The notes: a model not told the origin generated them from the letters alone. A stretch of 64,000 nt of DNA from Carnobacteriaceae bacterium zg-C25 (GCA_017945845.1 CP072828.1:868001-932000), one strand, 5' to 3'; numbered from the stretch's first letter, positions 1-8,730 are shown. Numbers and translations: made by a program.

Positions 1-616
1 TTAAATCCTGCTGTTTACGACTTTCCAGAACGTCTATAATATCGTGTGTCTGTGCGTCACAGAAAATAAAACTCATTTTCCCAACACAATTTTGAACCGA
101 TTTAAATTCATCTATACAAATGGTTTCAGGTAAATGGCAATGCGTCATAAATGTGTTTGTGGTACGACGTAAGACTCTAATGACCGTATGAGGTGATACA
201 AAAGTATGTTTGGCAATAGTGGACATCGCCATTTCTTCTGTTAATAAGTCGATTATTTTACGTTTGACAATATGAGAGATATGGCTATTTTTATCCGCTA
301 ATGTTGTTGTAGCGATAAAGGTTTCTCCACAGGCTTTGCATAGAAAACGTTGCTTTTTCAACTGCAATAACAGCGGAGAAAAGTTAATATCTCCTAGTAA
401 TAAACGAATGGTTTTAAAACCGTATTTTATAACGGTGTGATGGTTGTTTTGAACGCCACATTTTTCGCAACAAGACGGTGTATACGATAAAGTTCCAGAT
501 AACTGTCGATAGGTTTTATCTTTTATAGTGACAGTGGGTAATACTAATGTATCGTTAAATGTTATATTTTTATCCTCAATTGATAATAATTGGTGTATAC
601 TAGATGCATAGGTCAT
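1..616 (-). CDS. ISL3-family transposase, N-terminal part
   Basis: DDE transposase of the ISL3 family, cut by the window edge after about 205 codons. It starts MTYASSIHQLL at 616, with GGAG in the preceding leader, as in the intact copy at 60629. The N-terminal zinc-finger region carries two Cys pairs (CCEKC near residue 50 and CKAC near residue 95), followed by a helix-turn-helix stretch. Whether this copy is full length cannot be judged here. Confidence 0.93.
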   Translation of the reverse strand, partial: MTYASSIHQLLSIEDKNITFNDTLVLPTVTIKDKTYRQLSGTLSYTPSCCEKCGVQNNHHTVIKYGFKTIRLLLGDINFSPLLLQLKKQRFLCKACGETFIATTTLADKNSHISHIVKRKIIDLLTEEMAMSTIAKHTFVSPHTVIRVLRRTTNTFMTHCHLPETICIDEFKSVQNCVGKMSFIFCDAQTHDIIDVLESRKQQDL

Positions 617-743
617 GATAATTCTCCTTTTATTAGATTTAGCGCTTTAATTATAAGGGAATATCTGACCTTTTTGTATACATAATTTAAAAGGTGTTGA
701 TAGCTTCCTTGCGGAAGCCACCAACACCAAATATTATAGAACC
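1..743 (-). mobile_element. ISL3-family insertion sequence, partial (runs off the window start)
   Basis: This is the inverted counterpart of the complete element at 60502-61996; the compared stretches (the transposase 5' half and the terminal sequence) look identical. Only the transposase 5' half and the outer terminal end are inside the window. The outer end (743, reading GGTTCTATAATATTTGG on the minus strand) includes an internal hairpin at 693-728. The other end and the matching target duplication lie outside the window. The first 8 flanking bases are ATTAATCA (744-751). Confidence 0.93.
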
Positions 744-750
744 ATTAATC

Positions 751-785
751 AAAAAACGTGTAAGCAAACCGCCTACACGTTTTTT
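751..785 (-). terminator. Rho-independent terminator of the CoA-binding protein gene
   Basis: Arms CGTGTAAGC (757-765) and GCCTACACG (771-779) pair with one G-U wobble on the minus strand and are followed by six T residues (751-756). It ends transcription just before the ISL3 end. Confidence 0.75.
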
Positions 786-796
786 ATATGATTAAA

Positions 797-832
797 GGCG
801 TTGATAACTTCCTTTTGAAAGCTATCAACGCC
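797..832. repeat. ISL3-end-like hairpin repeat
   Basis: Imperfect palindrome starting GGCGTTGATAACTTCC and closing GCTATCAACGCC. It closely resembles the hairpin built into the ISL3 end (693-728: GGTGTTGATAGCTTCC / CAACACC), but no transposase is attached. Similar solitary copies lie near 6630 and 43960. It is probably a relic of an IS end or a small palindromic repeat derived from one. Confidence 0.5.
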
Positions 833-845
833 CAATATGATGAAA

Positions 846-1256
846 TTACTGATTTTCATTGGCAAGCATTTGACGATGCTCAATTTTAACGCACTTGTCC
901 ATAACAATATGTTGTACGCCATTTTTAGTTAGCGTATCGTACGCTTCTTGACTAAACAATCCTAATTGCGCCCAAAAAATTTTAGCATCTATTTGAACAA
1001 ACTCTTTAGCCACGTCATTTAAAAATTCACTCCGTCTAAAGACATTGACGATGTCAACGGGAAATGGAATATCCAACAAACTTGCGTATACTTTTTCACC
1101 AAGAATCGTTTCTCCTGCACACGTTGGATTAACTGGAATAATGGTATATCCATTTTGCTGCATATATTCAGAGACCCGATATGATGTTGCTTCACTTCGA
1201 TTGGATAATCCAACTACCGCAATAGTTTTTGATGTTTTTAAATATGTTTCAATCAT
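846..1256 (-). CDS. CoA-binding domain protein (YccU-like)
   Basis: Small Rossmann-fold protein of 136 residues with the CoA-binding signature AVVGLSNRSEATSYRVSEYM near the N-terminus and PVNP after the second strand, as in the YccU family (usual length 130-145). The family binds CoA or nucleotides, but its cellular role is not established. A strong GGGGG ribosome site precedes the ATG at 1256. It lies 40 bp downstream of the FMN reductase gene on the same strand, so co-transcription from the regulated promoter at 1869-1896 is likely, ending at the terminator at 751-785. Confidence 0.82.
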   Translation of the reverse strand: MIETYLKTSKTIAVVGLSNRSEATSYRVSEYMQQNGYTIIPVNPTCAGETILGEKVYASLLDIPFPVDIVNVFRRSEFLNDVAKEFVQIDAKIFWAQLGLFSQEAYDTLTKNGVQHIVMDKCVKIEHRQMLANENQ

Positions 1257-1295
1257 TGTTCCCCCTACAATTTCGACGCCAATAAAAAAGTTTGA

Positions 1296-1835
1296 TTATG
1301 CGTTTAACACAGCTTCTACTTGTTTGTCTAAGTCAGCTAATACACTTTCTTCTAAAACTAATTTACCGTCAGCCCATGCTGAACCGTTAATCGTTGATGT
1401 TGTGAACGGTTCAACAACACTTGTACGAACAAATGGTAATAGGAAGCGGTAATCATCCGCAACACGATCGTGTCCTCCATTAGCAACAATTGAAACCGTT
1501 GTTTTTTTATCTTGTAAAATAGAAGGTCCTTTTGGATCACTTAAATCTAATGCACGACTTAACCAGTCTACTAAATTTTTAACAGGACCTGGAATACCGT
1601 AATTATACGCTGGTGAAACGAACCAAATCACGTCTGCTTTTGCAACAGCATCGCGAATGGCTTGAACTTCAGGCAATACAGGTGTTTCTAAATCTTGTGA
1701 AAACACAGGTACTTTTGAATAATCTAAATAAGCAACTTCTGCTTTTCCGTTTAATTTTTCTTCTGCAATTTGTGCAAATTGATGGTTAAATGACCCTTGA
1801 CGTAAAGAACCAACAACAAATAATACTTTTTTCAT
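1296..1835 (-). CDS. NADPH-dependent FMN reductase family protein
   Basis: Flavodoxin-fold oxidoreductase of 179 residues. The N-terminal GSLRQGSFNHQFA is the FMN phosphate-binding loop of the NADPH-dependent FMN reductase (azoreductase/quinone reductase) family, and SPAYNYGIPGPVKNLVDWLSR is the second conserved family block. Such enzymes transfer two electrons from NAD(P)H through FMN to quinones, azo dyes or other acceptors in the cytoplasm. AAGGAG precedes the ATG at 1835. Upstream is a near-consensus promoter overlapped by an 11-bp inverted repeat (1859-1889), so the gene is probably repressed and induced by an electrophile or redox stress. That is an inference from the operator layout only. 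Confidence 0.88.
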   Translation of the reverse strand: MKKVLFVVGSLRQGSFNHQFAQIAEEKLNGKAEVAYLDYSKVPVFSQDLETPVLPEVQAIRDAVAKADVIWFVSPAYNYGIPGPVKNLVDWLSRALDLSDPKGPSILQDKKTTVSIVANGGHDRVADDYRFLLPFVRTSVVEPFTTSTINGSAWADGKLVLEESVLADLDKQVEAVLNA

Positions 1836-1858
1836 AATAAAACTCCTTTTTATTTATG

Positions 1859-1896
1859 TTACGTTGTAATTATATCAGTTACAACGTAAAAGTCAA
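1859..1896 (-). promoter_or_regulatory. Promoter overlapped by a perfect 11-bp inverted-repeat operator
   Basis: On the minus strand, -35 TTGACT (1891-1896), 16-bp spacer, -10 TATAAT (1869-1874). The spacer and -10 lie inside the inverted repeat TTACGTTGTAA (1859-1869) / TTACAACGTAA (1879-1889). A repressor bound here would block polymerase. No repressor gene is adjacent. Confidence 0.8.
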
Positions 1897-1902
1897 TACT
1901 TT

Positions 1903-2169
1903 TTATGATTCACTCACTGTATCGAATTTACCCGTTTTGATTAACTGTTTTACCGTATGGATAAAGGCACCTATTCCAGTTAGTGTTAAACACAAAATGA
2001 CACACAACACTACTTTAGCAATCCTATCATTTTGTTCCATAATGAGTACAACATTGAACCAAACAAGCGAACCAAACACAATTACCGCCAGTACAAATGC
2101 AATGTAGCGTATCATTTTCTTTTTACTTGAGAGCATTTCTTGCAATAAAAAAATAATGACTTCTTCCAT
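1903..2169 (-). CDS. Small membrane protein, function unknown
   Basis: 88 residues starting MEEVIIFLLQEML; this start is chosen because GAGGTG sits 6 bases upstream, whereas a longer reading (to 2199) has no ribosome site. Two membrane segments are evident (IAFVLAVIVFGSLVWFNVVL and VVLCVILCLTLTGIGAFI) separated by a short charged turn EQNDRIAK. No family was recognised. It is upstream of, and on the same strand as, the FMN reductase gene, but that gene has its own promoter. Confidence 0.6.
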   Translation of the reverse strand: MEEVIIFLLQEMLSSKKKMIRYIAFVLAVIVFGSLVWFNVVLIMEQNDRIAKVVLCVILCLTLTGIGAFIHTVKQLIKTGKFDTVSES

Positions 2170-2220
2170 TGTATTCACCTCACAAACCGTTATATACATT
2201 TATTATAAACAGGTAATATC

Positions 2221-2248
2221 AAAAAACATCGGCCTACAGACCGATGTT
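2221..2248 (-). terminator. Terminator of the MFS permease gene
   Basis: Arms ACATCGG (2226-2232) and CCGATGT (2241-2247) with a T run on the minus strand (2221-2225). Confidence 0.8.
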
Positions 2249-2259
2249 TCGCTACATTG

Positions 2260-3468
2260 TTATTTTTCTTTTTTCACGTACGTTTCAGGTAATGTAAAAA
2301 TCATTAGTAGATGAACAGATACAATACCGACAAAGAAAATATGTGCAGCTTGTAAACCAAAATTGTCTAAAATTAAACTCCAGAAGAAATTAAATAGTGT
2401 ATATAAACCATACGTTAATGCCCATATCACACCAAACATTAATGTAGAGCGTTGTGGGTTCATATTAGGCAATTCATGTGGAATATTTAAGTAGACAGGA
2501 TATTGAATGAATAAAACAAACCCGCCTAAAAACATTAATACGTATGCGCCAATAATGAAATGCGGTGCAACATATAGCGATGCAACCAATAAGGCAATGG
2601 TTAAACTACCGACTTTTAGTAAAAACGGTTTACGTTTACTTTCAATTTTTAAGCGCATCATCATTAGCGTTCCGACGATACCACCTCCAGAAACCATCAA
2701 AATCATCATTCCAGAATTCAACTCTTGAACGTATTTTGCCATGGTTGCCGGTAAACTCGTTAGCATCATCACATATAAGAAAATGAACGCACTAAAGCTT
2801 AAAGAATATTTCCAAATAAACGCATCTTTTATAGCAACGGCATAAGAATAATTGTCATTTGTCGACGGTGTTGTTTCAAAGTGTTCTGATTTCCACAACC
2901 AAGTAGCAAATAAAATTAAAACACATGATGCAATAACGCTCATCGTGATGCGCCAATCCATACGTAATGTATTGCCTGCAACGATAAAGGCTAACGCAAT
3001 AATGAACGCACCGATATTATATGACGCGGTAATCAATGCGGAATAAATCATTTTGTGTTTTTGCGCAACGAAACGAACGACCATGGGGTTCATAAACACC
3101 ATTAACATTGACCCTCCAAGAGCCATAATCATACGTGCACCGATATATAGCCAATAATTTGGCATCCAGATGGCTACTAGCGCAAAACTTAAAAAGACAA
3201 ACGCTAAAATACCCGCTTTACGAATACCTAATTTCATTAAGAAAAAGGCTGCTAGAAAATTGGCGAATACACGTGCAGTGGTGATGGTATAATTGACCAC
3301 TTGTGAAATAACGGGAGAAACCGTTTCACCTGGAAAATACGTTTTAATAATTTCTGGGCCTAACGTTGACCCCCCTACCCAATTTGCTGCAAATAAAATA
3401 TACGACATGAATAATATAAAAAACATTAAAATACCTGTTTTTGTCGATATTTCTTTTGATTGTGACAT
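2260..3468 (-). CDS. Major facilitator superfamily permease
   Basis: 402 residues with about 12 hydrophobic segments, typical for MFS proteins. The N-terminal half has an ARMIMALGGSMLMVFMNP helix 4/5 region and a basic MKLGIRKAG cytoplasmic loop; the C-terminal half repeats the pattern with a basic loop (KIESKRKP). The general look is that of CynX/NNP-type anion or small-organic-anion transporters, but the substrate cannot be assigned. The ATG at 3468 has a modest AAGGAG-like site. The gene stands alone between a terminator and an IS-relic-rich spacer. Confidence 0.8.
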   Translation of the reverse strand: MSQSKEISTKTGILMFFILFMSYILFAANWVGGSTLGPEIIKTYFPGETVSPVISQVVNYTITTARVFANFLAAFFLMKLGIRKAGILAFVFLSFALVAIWMPNYWLYIGARMIMALGGSMLMVFMNPMVVRFVAQKHKMIYSALITASYNIGAFIIALAFIVAGNTLRMDWRITMSVIASCVLILFATWLWKSEHFETTPSTNDNYSYAVAIKDAFIWKYSLSFSAFIFLYVMMLTSLPATMAKYVQELNSGMMILMVSGGGIVGTLMMMRLKIESKRKPFLLKVGSLTIALLVASLYVAPHFIIGAYVLMFLGGFVLFIQYPVYLNIPHELPNMNPQRSTLMFGVIWALTYGLYTLFNFFWSLILDNFGLQAAHIFFVGIVSVHLLMIFTLPETYVKKEK

Positions 3469-3760
3469 AACAAAACTCCTTTATTCTTAAATGTTAAAAA
3501 AATCACATGATAAACTTTTTAAAAAAAACTTGTTTTCAAGTTTTTCTGAATTTTTTCATTACTTTTCAAAGTATACGCCTATTCAATTGAATTTGCAACT
3601 ACATTTTCATCACCGTTTGCTCTATCAAATACATTTAAAAAGTGTCGGCAGTTTCCTGTGTAAAGATACCAACACAAACTATTAAAGATAGTGACGTCAC
3701 ATTTGTTAAATCACTATCTTTATGAGCCATCAACCCTATTTGACATGGAGCCACAAAAAA
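3469..3760. other. Non-coding spacer with ISL3-end-like debris
   Basis: No gene seen. It contains a decayed hairpin around 3640-3676 (GTGTCGGCAGTTTCC ... ACCAACAC) and the string TATTTGACATGGAGCC near 3738, which resembles the right end of the ISL3 element (ATTTGACATAGAACC at 61982-61996). Both look like old IS ends. Confidence 0.4.
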
Positions 3761-3790
3761 ACTGGAAATTGACAAGCCAATTCCCAGTTT
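3755..3790 (-). terminator. Terminator of the YeiH-like gene
   Basis: Arms at 3761-3771 and 3780-3790 (ACTGGAAATTG / CAATTCCCAGT, one mismatch) followed by a T run on the minus strand. Confidence 0.75.
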
Positions 3791-3797
3791 ATCAAAA

Positions 3798-4808
3798 CTA
3801 AATAATACCCATACCATACTCTACAATAATCGCTACAATAACGACTAATGCAGAAATAATAAATCCGTGTACCATCGGTTGTAACCCTGATTTTCTCATT
3901 TTAGAAAAATCTGTTTTTAAACCAATGGCAGCAAGTGCTGAAATCATTAAAAATTTACTTGTATCTTTTAAAAAGTGACCCGTTGCATCGGATATCAATC
4001 CTAAACTATTAATTCCCGTTAAGGCAAGAAAACCTAAAATAAACCATGGAAATAATTGTAATAGGTTTACTTTTTTTGTCTGTAATCCCGCATTTTCTTT
4101 ACGTTTTAAATTGGATTGAATCAATGAAAAAATAATGACTGTTGGGATAATCGATAGCGTCCGTGTTAATTTCACCATAACGGCAAAATCACCGGCATGT
4201 TGAGAATAGGCATAACCTGCTGCCACTACACTAGATGTATCATTTACCGCTGTTCCTGTCCAAAGACCATAGGCAATATCACTTAATCCAAGCATATGCC
4301 CCAATATTGGAAAAAGCATAATCATCGCAATATCAAATAAAAATGTTGCAGACATGGCATAAGCAATATCACTGTCATCTGCTTCAATGACAGGCGCAAT
4401 AGCGGCAATAGCTGAACCACCACATATCCCTGTACCTGCAGAAATTAAATTAGATAATTTCCAATTCAATCCTAACGCTTTACCGATATAATACCCGCCT
4501 AAAAAACAAGTGATTAATGTAAAAATCATAACGACTAGCGACATCGCTCCAACACGAAAGACGTGTCCTAAATGAAGCGAGGCACCTAATAAAATAATGG
4601 CAAATTTTAAAACGCGTTTTGACATAAACGTTAATCCTGTTTGTACGGACGCGCTTGGTTTATAAAAATGATTGATTGCCATTCCTAAAAACAACGCAAT
4701 GACGGGCGCACCAATTAAATGAATGGGCAAAACAGCGGCAATCATTTTTGCTACTGCAGCTAAAATTAATGCTAAACAGACTCCGGGTAGAATAGTTTTA
4801 ATTTTCAT
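3798..4808 (-). CDS. YeiH/UPF0324 family putative sulfate exporter
   Basis: 336-residue polytopic membrane protein with about ten hydrophobic segments. Family signatures are the ALFLGMAINH region after helix 2, the glycine-rich ISAGTGICGGSAIAAIAPV motif mid-protein, and the GTAVNDTSSVVAAGYAYS block. Members are annotated as putative sulfate exporters (YeiH); the substrate is not proven for most. AAGAAGGTGATA precedes the ATG. The gene starts 14 bp after the aldo/keto reductase stop and is probably its operon partner. Confidence 0.87.
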   Translation of the reverse strand: MKIKTILPGVCLALILAAVAKMIAAVLPIHLIGAPVIALFLGMAINHFYKPSASVQTGLTFMSKRVLKFAIILLGASLHLGHVFRVGAMSLVVMIFTLITCFLGGYYIGKALGLNWKLSNLISAGTGICGGSAIAAIAPVIEADDSDIAYAMSATFLFDIAMIMLFPILGHMLGLSDIAYGLWTGTAVNDTSSVVAAGYAYSQHAGDFAVMVKLTRTLSIIPTVIIFSLIQSNLKRKENAGLQTKKVNLLQLFPWFILGFLALTGINSLGLISDATGHFLKDTSKFLMISALAAIGLKTDFSKMRKSGLQPMVHGFIISALVVIVAIIVEYGMGII

Positions 4809-4822
4809 AGTTTATCACCTTC

Positions 4823-5665
4823 TTAAAAGTTGACTTCATCAGGATTGGATTGAGATTTAACGCCTTCTACACGATTTAATTTTTCCATATCTTCTGCTGA
4901 TAACGTAAAATCAAATACATCTAAATTGGCTAAAATATTTTTTGGCGTCACCGATTTTGGTAACGGTAAAAATCCATTTTGTAACGACCAACGTAACGCT
5001 ACTTGCGCAACGGATTTACCATTTTTTTCGGCTACTTCTTTTGCACTTTCACTCTCAAAGATTGATCCAGTACCTAATGGAGAATACGCCTCTAATACAA
5101 TATGATGGTGTTTACAAAAATCAACTAACTCGTCTTGTGTTGTACCCGGTGCTAACATCACTTGATTGACCATTGGCTTAATGGTCGCTGTTTTAAATAA
5201 TTCTTCTAAGTGATGTTGCATAAAGTTAGATACGCCAATTGCACGAATTTTACCTGCTAAATAATATTCTTCCATCGCTTTCCACGCACTAGCGTTTCCT
5301 TGAATCCACGCATCATTTTCACGCAACGCTTTTGGGTTTGGCCAATGGATTAACAATAAATCTAAATACTCAACACCTAATTTTTCCATGGATTCTTCAA
5401 TAGATGCTTTTGCCAATTCGTAATCGTGTTTATCATTCCAAACTTTTGTCGTTAAAAAGATGTCTTCACGTTTTAATTGACTATCTTTTATCGCTTTACC
5501 GACACTACGTTCATTGCCATAAATCTGTGCAGTATCAACATGTGTATACCCGTTTTTTAGCGCAAACAATACACTTTCATACGCTTGTTGCCCATCAGGG
5601 ATTTGCCATGTACCAAATCCAATTTTTGGAATAGATACACCATTAACTAATTGATAAACTTCCAT
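4823..5665 (-). CDS. Aldo/keto reductase
   Basis: NADPH-dependent (beta/alpha)8 oxidoreductase of 280 residues, the normal length. The catalytic tetrad is visible: Asp in HVDTAQIYGNE, Tyr in the same segment, Lys in TTKVWND, His in LLLIHWPNP. The cofactor-binding PLPKSVTPKNILANLDVFDF block near the C-terminus is intact. It reduces carbonyl compounds; the closest types are the 2,5-diketogluconate/methylglyoxal reductase-like enzymes of Firmicutes. AAGGAGGATTCT precedes the ATG. A likely promoter reads TTGTGT - 17 bp - TATAAT just upstream (about 5688-5718). Confidence 0.92.
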   Translation of the reverse strand: MEVYQLVNGVSIPKIGFGTWQIPDGQQAYESVLFALKNGYTHVDTAQIYGNERSVGKAIKDSQLKREDIFLTTKVWNDKHDYELAKASIEESMEKLGVEYLDLLLIHWPNPKALRENDAWIQGNASAWKAMEEYYLAGKIRAIGVSNFMQHHLEELFKTATIKPMVNQVMLAPGTTQDELVDFCKHHHIVLEAYSPLGTGSIFESESAKEVAEKNGKSVAQVALRWSLQNGFLPLPKSVTPKNILANLDVFDFTLSAEDMEKLNRVEGVKSQSNPDEVNF

Positions 5666-5972
5666 AGAATCCTCCTTAATGTTTATACCTTATATTATAT
5701 CGTGATAACCCTATCAACACAAACAAAAAGACCAATCTAACGATTCGTCCTAAATTGCTGATTATTGAAAATTTTTAATCTTTTTTGTATACCGTTTTTA
5801 AGATTGATTTTGTTGTTTATGCTATTAGGCATCAATCTCATTTAACGCAAAACCTTTTTATACTGTGTTTTAAGTTAAGTTACACGATACATTGCTCGTG
5901 TCGATTCATTTTACTCATTGCAAAATACAGTTATTGAACATCACGTCTACACTGCATTTAGTCAATACAGCA
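5666..5972. other. Non-coding spacer
   Basis: The right-hand 250 bases hold no recognisable gene, RNA or strong hairpin. The first 50 carry the aldo/keto reductase leader and promoter. Confidence 0.5.
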
Positions 5973-6488
5973 TTACCTTGGATTATAATGTCGATGAACG
6001 AACAGTTTAATGGCTCTATATAATGCAAATCCAACAACACCACCAAACGTATTCGTCAAAATATCTGTAATATCCGTAATTCGCCCGTTGGCTAAAATGA
6101 ATTGAGTCAATTCAATCGTCAGACTAAATAAAAAAGTCGCAAAAACAGTTTTCATCAATGCTTGCTTTTTCATTTTGTAAACACCCGGCAGAAAAAAGCC
6201 AAATGGAATCGTCAATAAAATATTTAACACAACTTGCGAAATGGCGAAATCTCGATGATCCAAAATATCAACAAACGGCATCATATTTACCATTCGTGGA
6301 AATTGAGCATTAAAGATAAACGGTAAAGACGTTACAACTGGAGATACCGTCAGCATCAATACGACTAATAAATAAAAAGAAAATAACGTACGTACAATGA
6401 GCACACTTTCTCCACGTTTTCTCCAGCGTGGTAAACAGACAAAATAGTAGACGCCAATATACGCTAAAATATCTAAAATCGTTCCCAT
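5973..6488 (-). CDS. VanZ-like family membrane protein
   Basis: 171 residues with four to five membrane helices in the VanZ-like arrangement: VLMLTVSPVV helix, the NMMPFVDILDHRDF loop, NILLTIPFGFFLPG and the signature SLTIELTQFILANGRITDITDILTNTFGGVVGF. VanZ-like proteins are linked to teicoplanin resistance in one enterococcal case; most homologues have no known role. GGATG lies upstream of the ATG. Flanking genes are unrelated, so context does not help. Confidence 0.85.
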   Translation of the reverse strand: MGTILDILAYIGVYYFVCLPRWRKRGESVLIVRTLFSFYLLVVLMLTVSPVVTSLPFIFNAQFPRMVNMMPFVDILDHRDFAISQVVLNILLTIPFGFFLPGVYKMKKQALMKTVFATFLFSLTIELTQFILANGRITDITDILTNTFGGVVGFALYRAIKLFVHRHYNPR

Positions 6489-6628
6489 AAAACATCCTTA
6501 CTTATTTTGAAATCTTATCAAAACATCATTTTAAAACAATTTCTATTCTACACCGAAATGCAAAAAAATGCCATTTCCCTTAAATTAACGTTTTTTAAGA
6601 CATATCCCCTTGCAAACTTAAATTGAAA

Positions 6629-6677
6629 AGGTGTTGATAGCAAGGGTTACAAGCCACCAACACCACATATTATAGAA
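6629..6677. repeat. Solitary ISL3-end-like repeat
   Basis: GGTGTTGATAGC ... GCCACCAACACC followed by ATATTATAGAACC, matching the outer 60 bases of the ISL3 element (693-743) apart from a shortened loop. No transposase is attached. It is either a solo terminal repeat left by deletion or a non-autonomous IS-derived element. Confidence 0.65.
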
Positions 6678-6690
6678 CCAAATTTTTACA

Positions 6691-7608
6691 TCAATCATTC
6701 ACATTTAATCGTCTTGTTTGCTCGGTTGTGAATGGTATAATCGGTTTTCGATTACGCTCTAAATAATCAATTACATTTTTACCTGTTTGATCAAATTGGA
6801 GCATTGCATAATATTGATCATGATAAAAAATAAATTTATACCCTTTTTCATACGCTTCGTTTATCCATTTTTCTTTTGCAGCAATAGACTGCATTGGATA
6901 ATCGTCTAGTCCGGGCACCCAAAGTGGATTAAAGTGCGCATGTGAAACGAGTAAATCCGACATATAAATAAGCGTTTCGTCTTTTTGTTGTAAGAGCATA
7001 ATGCAATGACCATTACTATGCCCACCTGTATGCACTAAACGTATACCCGGTACAACTTCAAATTCCTTGTCAAACGTTTGCACTTGATCAACAATCGGTT
7101 GCCAATTTTCTTGTAAATACGTGCCACGTGTGCGCTTGTTCGGCGACTGCATTTCTTCCCACTCTGTTTTTTGAACGTATATCGTCGCATTTTTAAATTT
7201 AGAAACGATTTGCCCATCATCTAATTGTTTTGTCAAACCACCAGAATGATCGTGGTGCATATGTGTCATCAACACATATGTAATATCATCTGTAGTTAAC
7301 CCTAATAACGCTAAACTTTCTTCGATACGACTTTCACTAATAATCCCTAAATTTCGACGTTGCTTTTCATCTAATTTATGCGTATCAAAACTTGCTTCGA
7401 CTAAATAATTTTCGCCATGGTATTGAATTAATAGCGGATCGGTATAATCCACCAGCATATTATTTTCATTCGTTGGCATAACTTTAGACCAAACCACTTT
7501 GGGTACAGGGCCAAATAACGTGCCCGCATCTGTAAATTTATCGACACCACGCAACCAAGTAATTGTCATATCGCCAAATTGCATGGATTGTAAATTTAAT
7601 TCCTCCAT
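6691..7608 (-). CDS. Metallo-beta-lactamase-fold hydrolase
   Basis: 305 residues. The zinc-binding THMHHDHSGG motif (HxHxDH), the distal HTGGHSNGHC and MSDLLVSHAHF ligands and the C-terminal FYHDQYY His are all present, so it should bind two zinc ions. The family includes quorum-quenching lactonases and other ester or thioester hydrolases; the exact substrate is unknown. The ATG at 7608 is chosen because AAGGAGGAG precedes it; a reading from 7626 lacks one. The stop codon of the upstream acyl-CoA-dehydrogenase-like gene overlaps this start (TAATG), so the two are translationally coupled. Confidence 0.86.
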   Translation of the reverse strand: MEELNLQSMQFGDMTITWLRGVDKFTDAGTLFGPVPKVVWSKVMPTNENNMLVDYTDPLLIQYHGENYLVEASFDTHKLDEKQRRNLGIISESRIEESLALLGLTTDDITYVLMTHMHHDHSGGLTKQLDDGQIVSKFKNATIYVQKTEWEEMQSPNKRTRGTYLQENWQPIVDQVQTFDKEFEVVPGIRLVHTGGHSNGHCIMLLQQKDETLIYMSDLLVSHAHFNPLWVPGLDDYPMQSIAAKEKWINEAYEKGYKFIFYHDQYYAMLQFDQTGKNVIDYLERNRKPIIPFTTEQTRRLNVND

Positions 7609-8720
7609 TACTCCTCCTTGAGCCACGATTGTACTATATTTTTCCGGATAGAATTGCCAGTTTCTCCATAATGTTCGATTAACTGGGCATCATTGATTAA
7701 ACGTATCATACGAATTGCCTCTTCTTTATCAATCGGCCCGATTAAACGTTGCACTTCTTCACTGACTTCAATCGCAACTTCTGTCGTATATAATTTAATG
7801 CATGAAATTAATAAGTGTCCAAATGATTCGGTACAATTTAAGGAATCGAAATACGTTTCAGCTGAACAGACTTTATTGTACATATTCGCAAACAAATATT
7901 TATGATAATCCACATCAATCAAACGTTTACCAAAGCCACGTTTCACGCTTACAAAACGCAAGCCTTTTTTAAACGCACCTACAGCAATACCAATGGAAAT
8001 AGAACTTAACCCTAAATGCATGTGATTTATTAAAAATTCCCACTGTATTTTTCCATTAAGTACACCGCCTAATAAATCATCTGTTGACAACACCACGTTA
8101 TCCAATAGAACAGACGCAACGGACATGCTCTGCAATCCATCTTTATCAAATGATTTTCCAACCGTTACACCGTCTAATTCACGATCAACAATGAACAAGC
8201 CAAAATCTTCTTGTCCATTTAACAATTTTGCTTTTGCTAAGACTAAAAACACACCAGCTTCTTTGGCATTGGATACACGGGGTTTTTCTCCGCTAATGAT
8301 CCACCCGTTTTTCGTTTGGGTGGCGACGGTCTCCATACGATAAATATCTTTTTTACCATACTCAGAATAACCTAGTGCGGATATTAAATCGCCCGAAATT
8401 AAGCGGGATAAATATTTTTCTTTTTGTTGACTAGAACCAAAATAATGGATGGACGCCACACCATAATACCCTTGCGTCAAGGCGATTGCTGCAAGCGCTG
8501 GATACTCTGTTGCGATTAAGCGAATCATTTCTAAAAATACGGTATCAAAAGTTGCTCCAGTCAACTCGACAATCGAATCAAAAATATGATGTTCATGACA
8601 CAAATGCTGCCATAAAGCAAACGGAAATTGCCCATTTTCGTCATACTGCTGTGCGACTTGTCGTAACGTTGACTTCACGTACTGTTCTAATTGGTAGTAC
8701 TGCTCACTATGAATACGCAT
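7608..8720 (-). CDS. Acyl-CoA dehydrogenase-like protein, atypical active site
   Basis: 370-residue protein with the acyl-CoA dehydrogenase fold: N-terminal helical domain, a middle beta domain (ALGYSEYGKKDIYRMETVATQTKNGWIISGEKPRVSNA) and a C-terminal helical domain. In typical family members the catalytic Glu lies in YEGT near the C-terminus; here the equivalent stretch reads HYGETGNSIRKN, so Gly and Glu are swapped and the base may be displaced or lost. The mid-domain FAD contact (FALTEP in the enzyme at 15711) is SALGYSEY here. The protein may be a divergent dehydrogenase or a non-canonical enzyme. A CTCC-complement ribosome site precedes the ATG. It overlaps the hydrolase gene and follows the LysR gene by 10 bp. 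Confidence 0.75.
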   Translation of the reverse strand: MRIHSEQYYQLEQYVKSTLRQVAQQYDENGQFPFALWQHLCHEHHIFDSIVELTGATFDTVFLEMIRLIATEYPALAAIALTQGYYGVASIHYFGSSQQKEKYLSRLISGDLISALGYSEYGKKDIYRMETVATQTKNGWIISGEKPRVSNAKEAGVFLVLAKAKLLNGQEDFGLFIVDRELDGVTVGKSFDKDGLQSMSVASVLLDNVVLSTDDLLGGVLNGKIQWEFLINHMHLGLSSISIGIAVGAFKKGLRFVSVKRGFGKRLIDVDYHKYLFANMYNKVCSAETYFDSLNCTESFGHLLISCIKLYTTEVAIEVSEEVQRLIGPIDKEEAIRMIRLINDAQLIEHYGETGNSIRKNIVQSWLKEE

Positions 8721-8730
8721 ATTTTTCTCC

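Noticed and set aside
1045-1452. 135-codon plus-strand frame across the CoA-binding and FMN reductase genes
   Set aside because: Antisense to two recognised genes.
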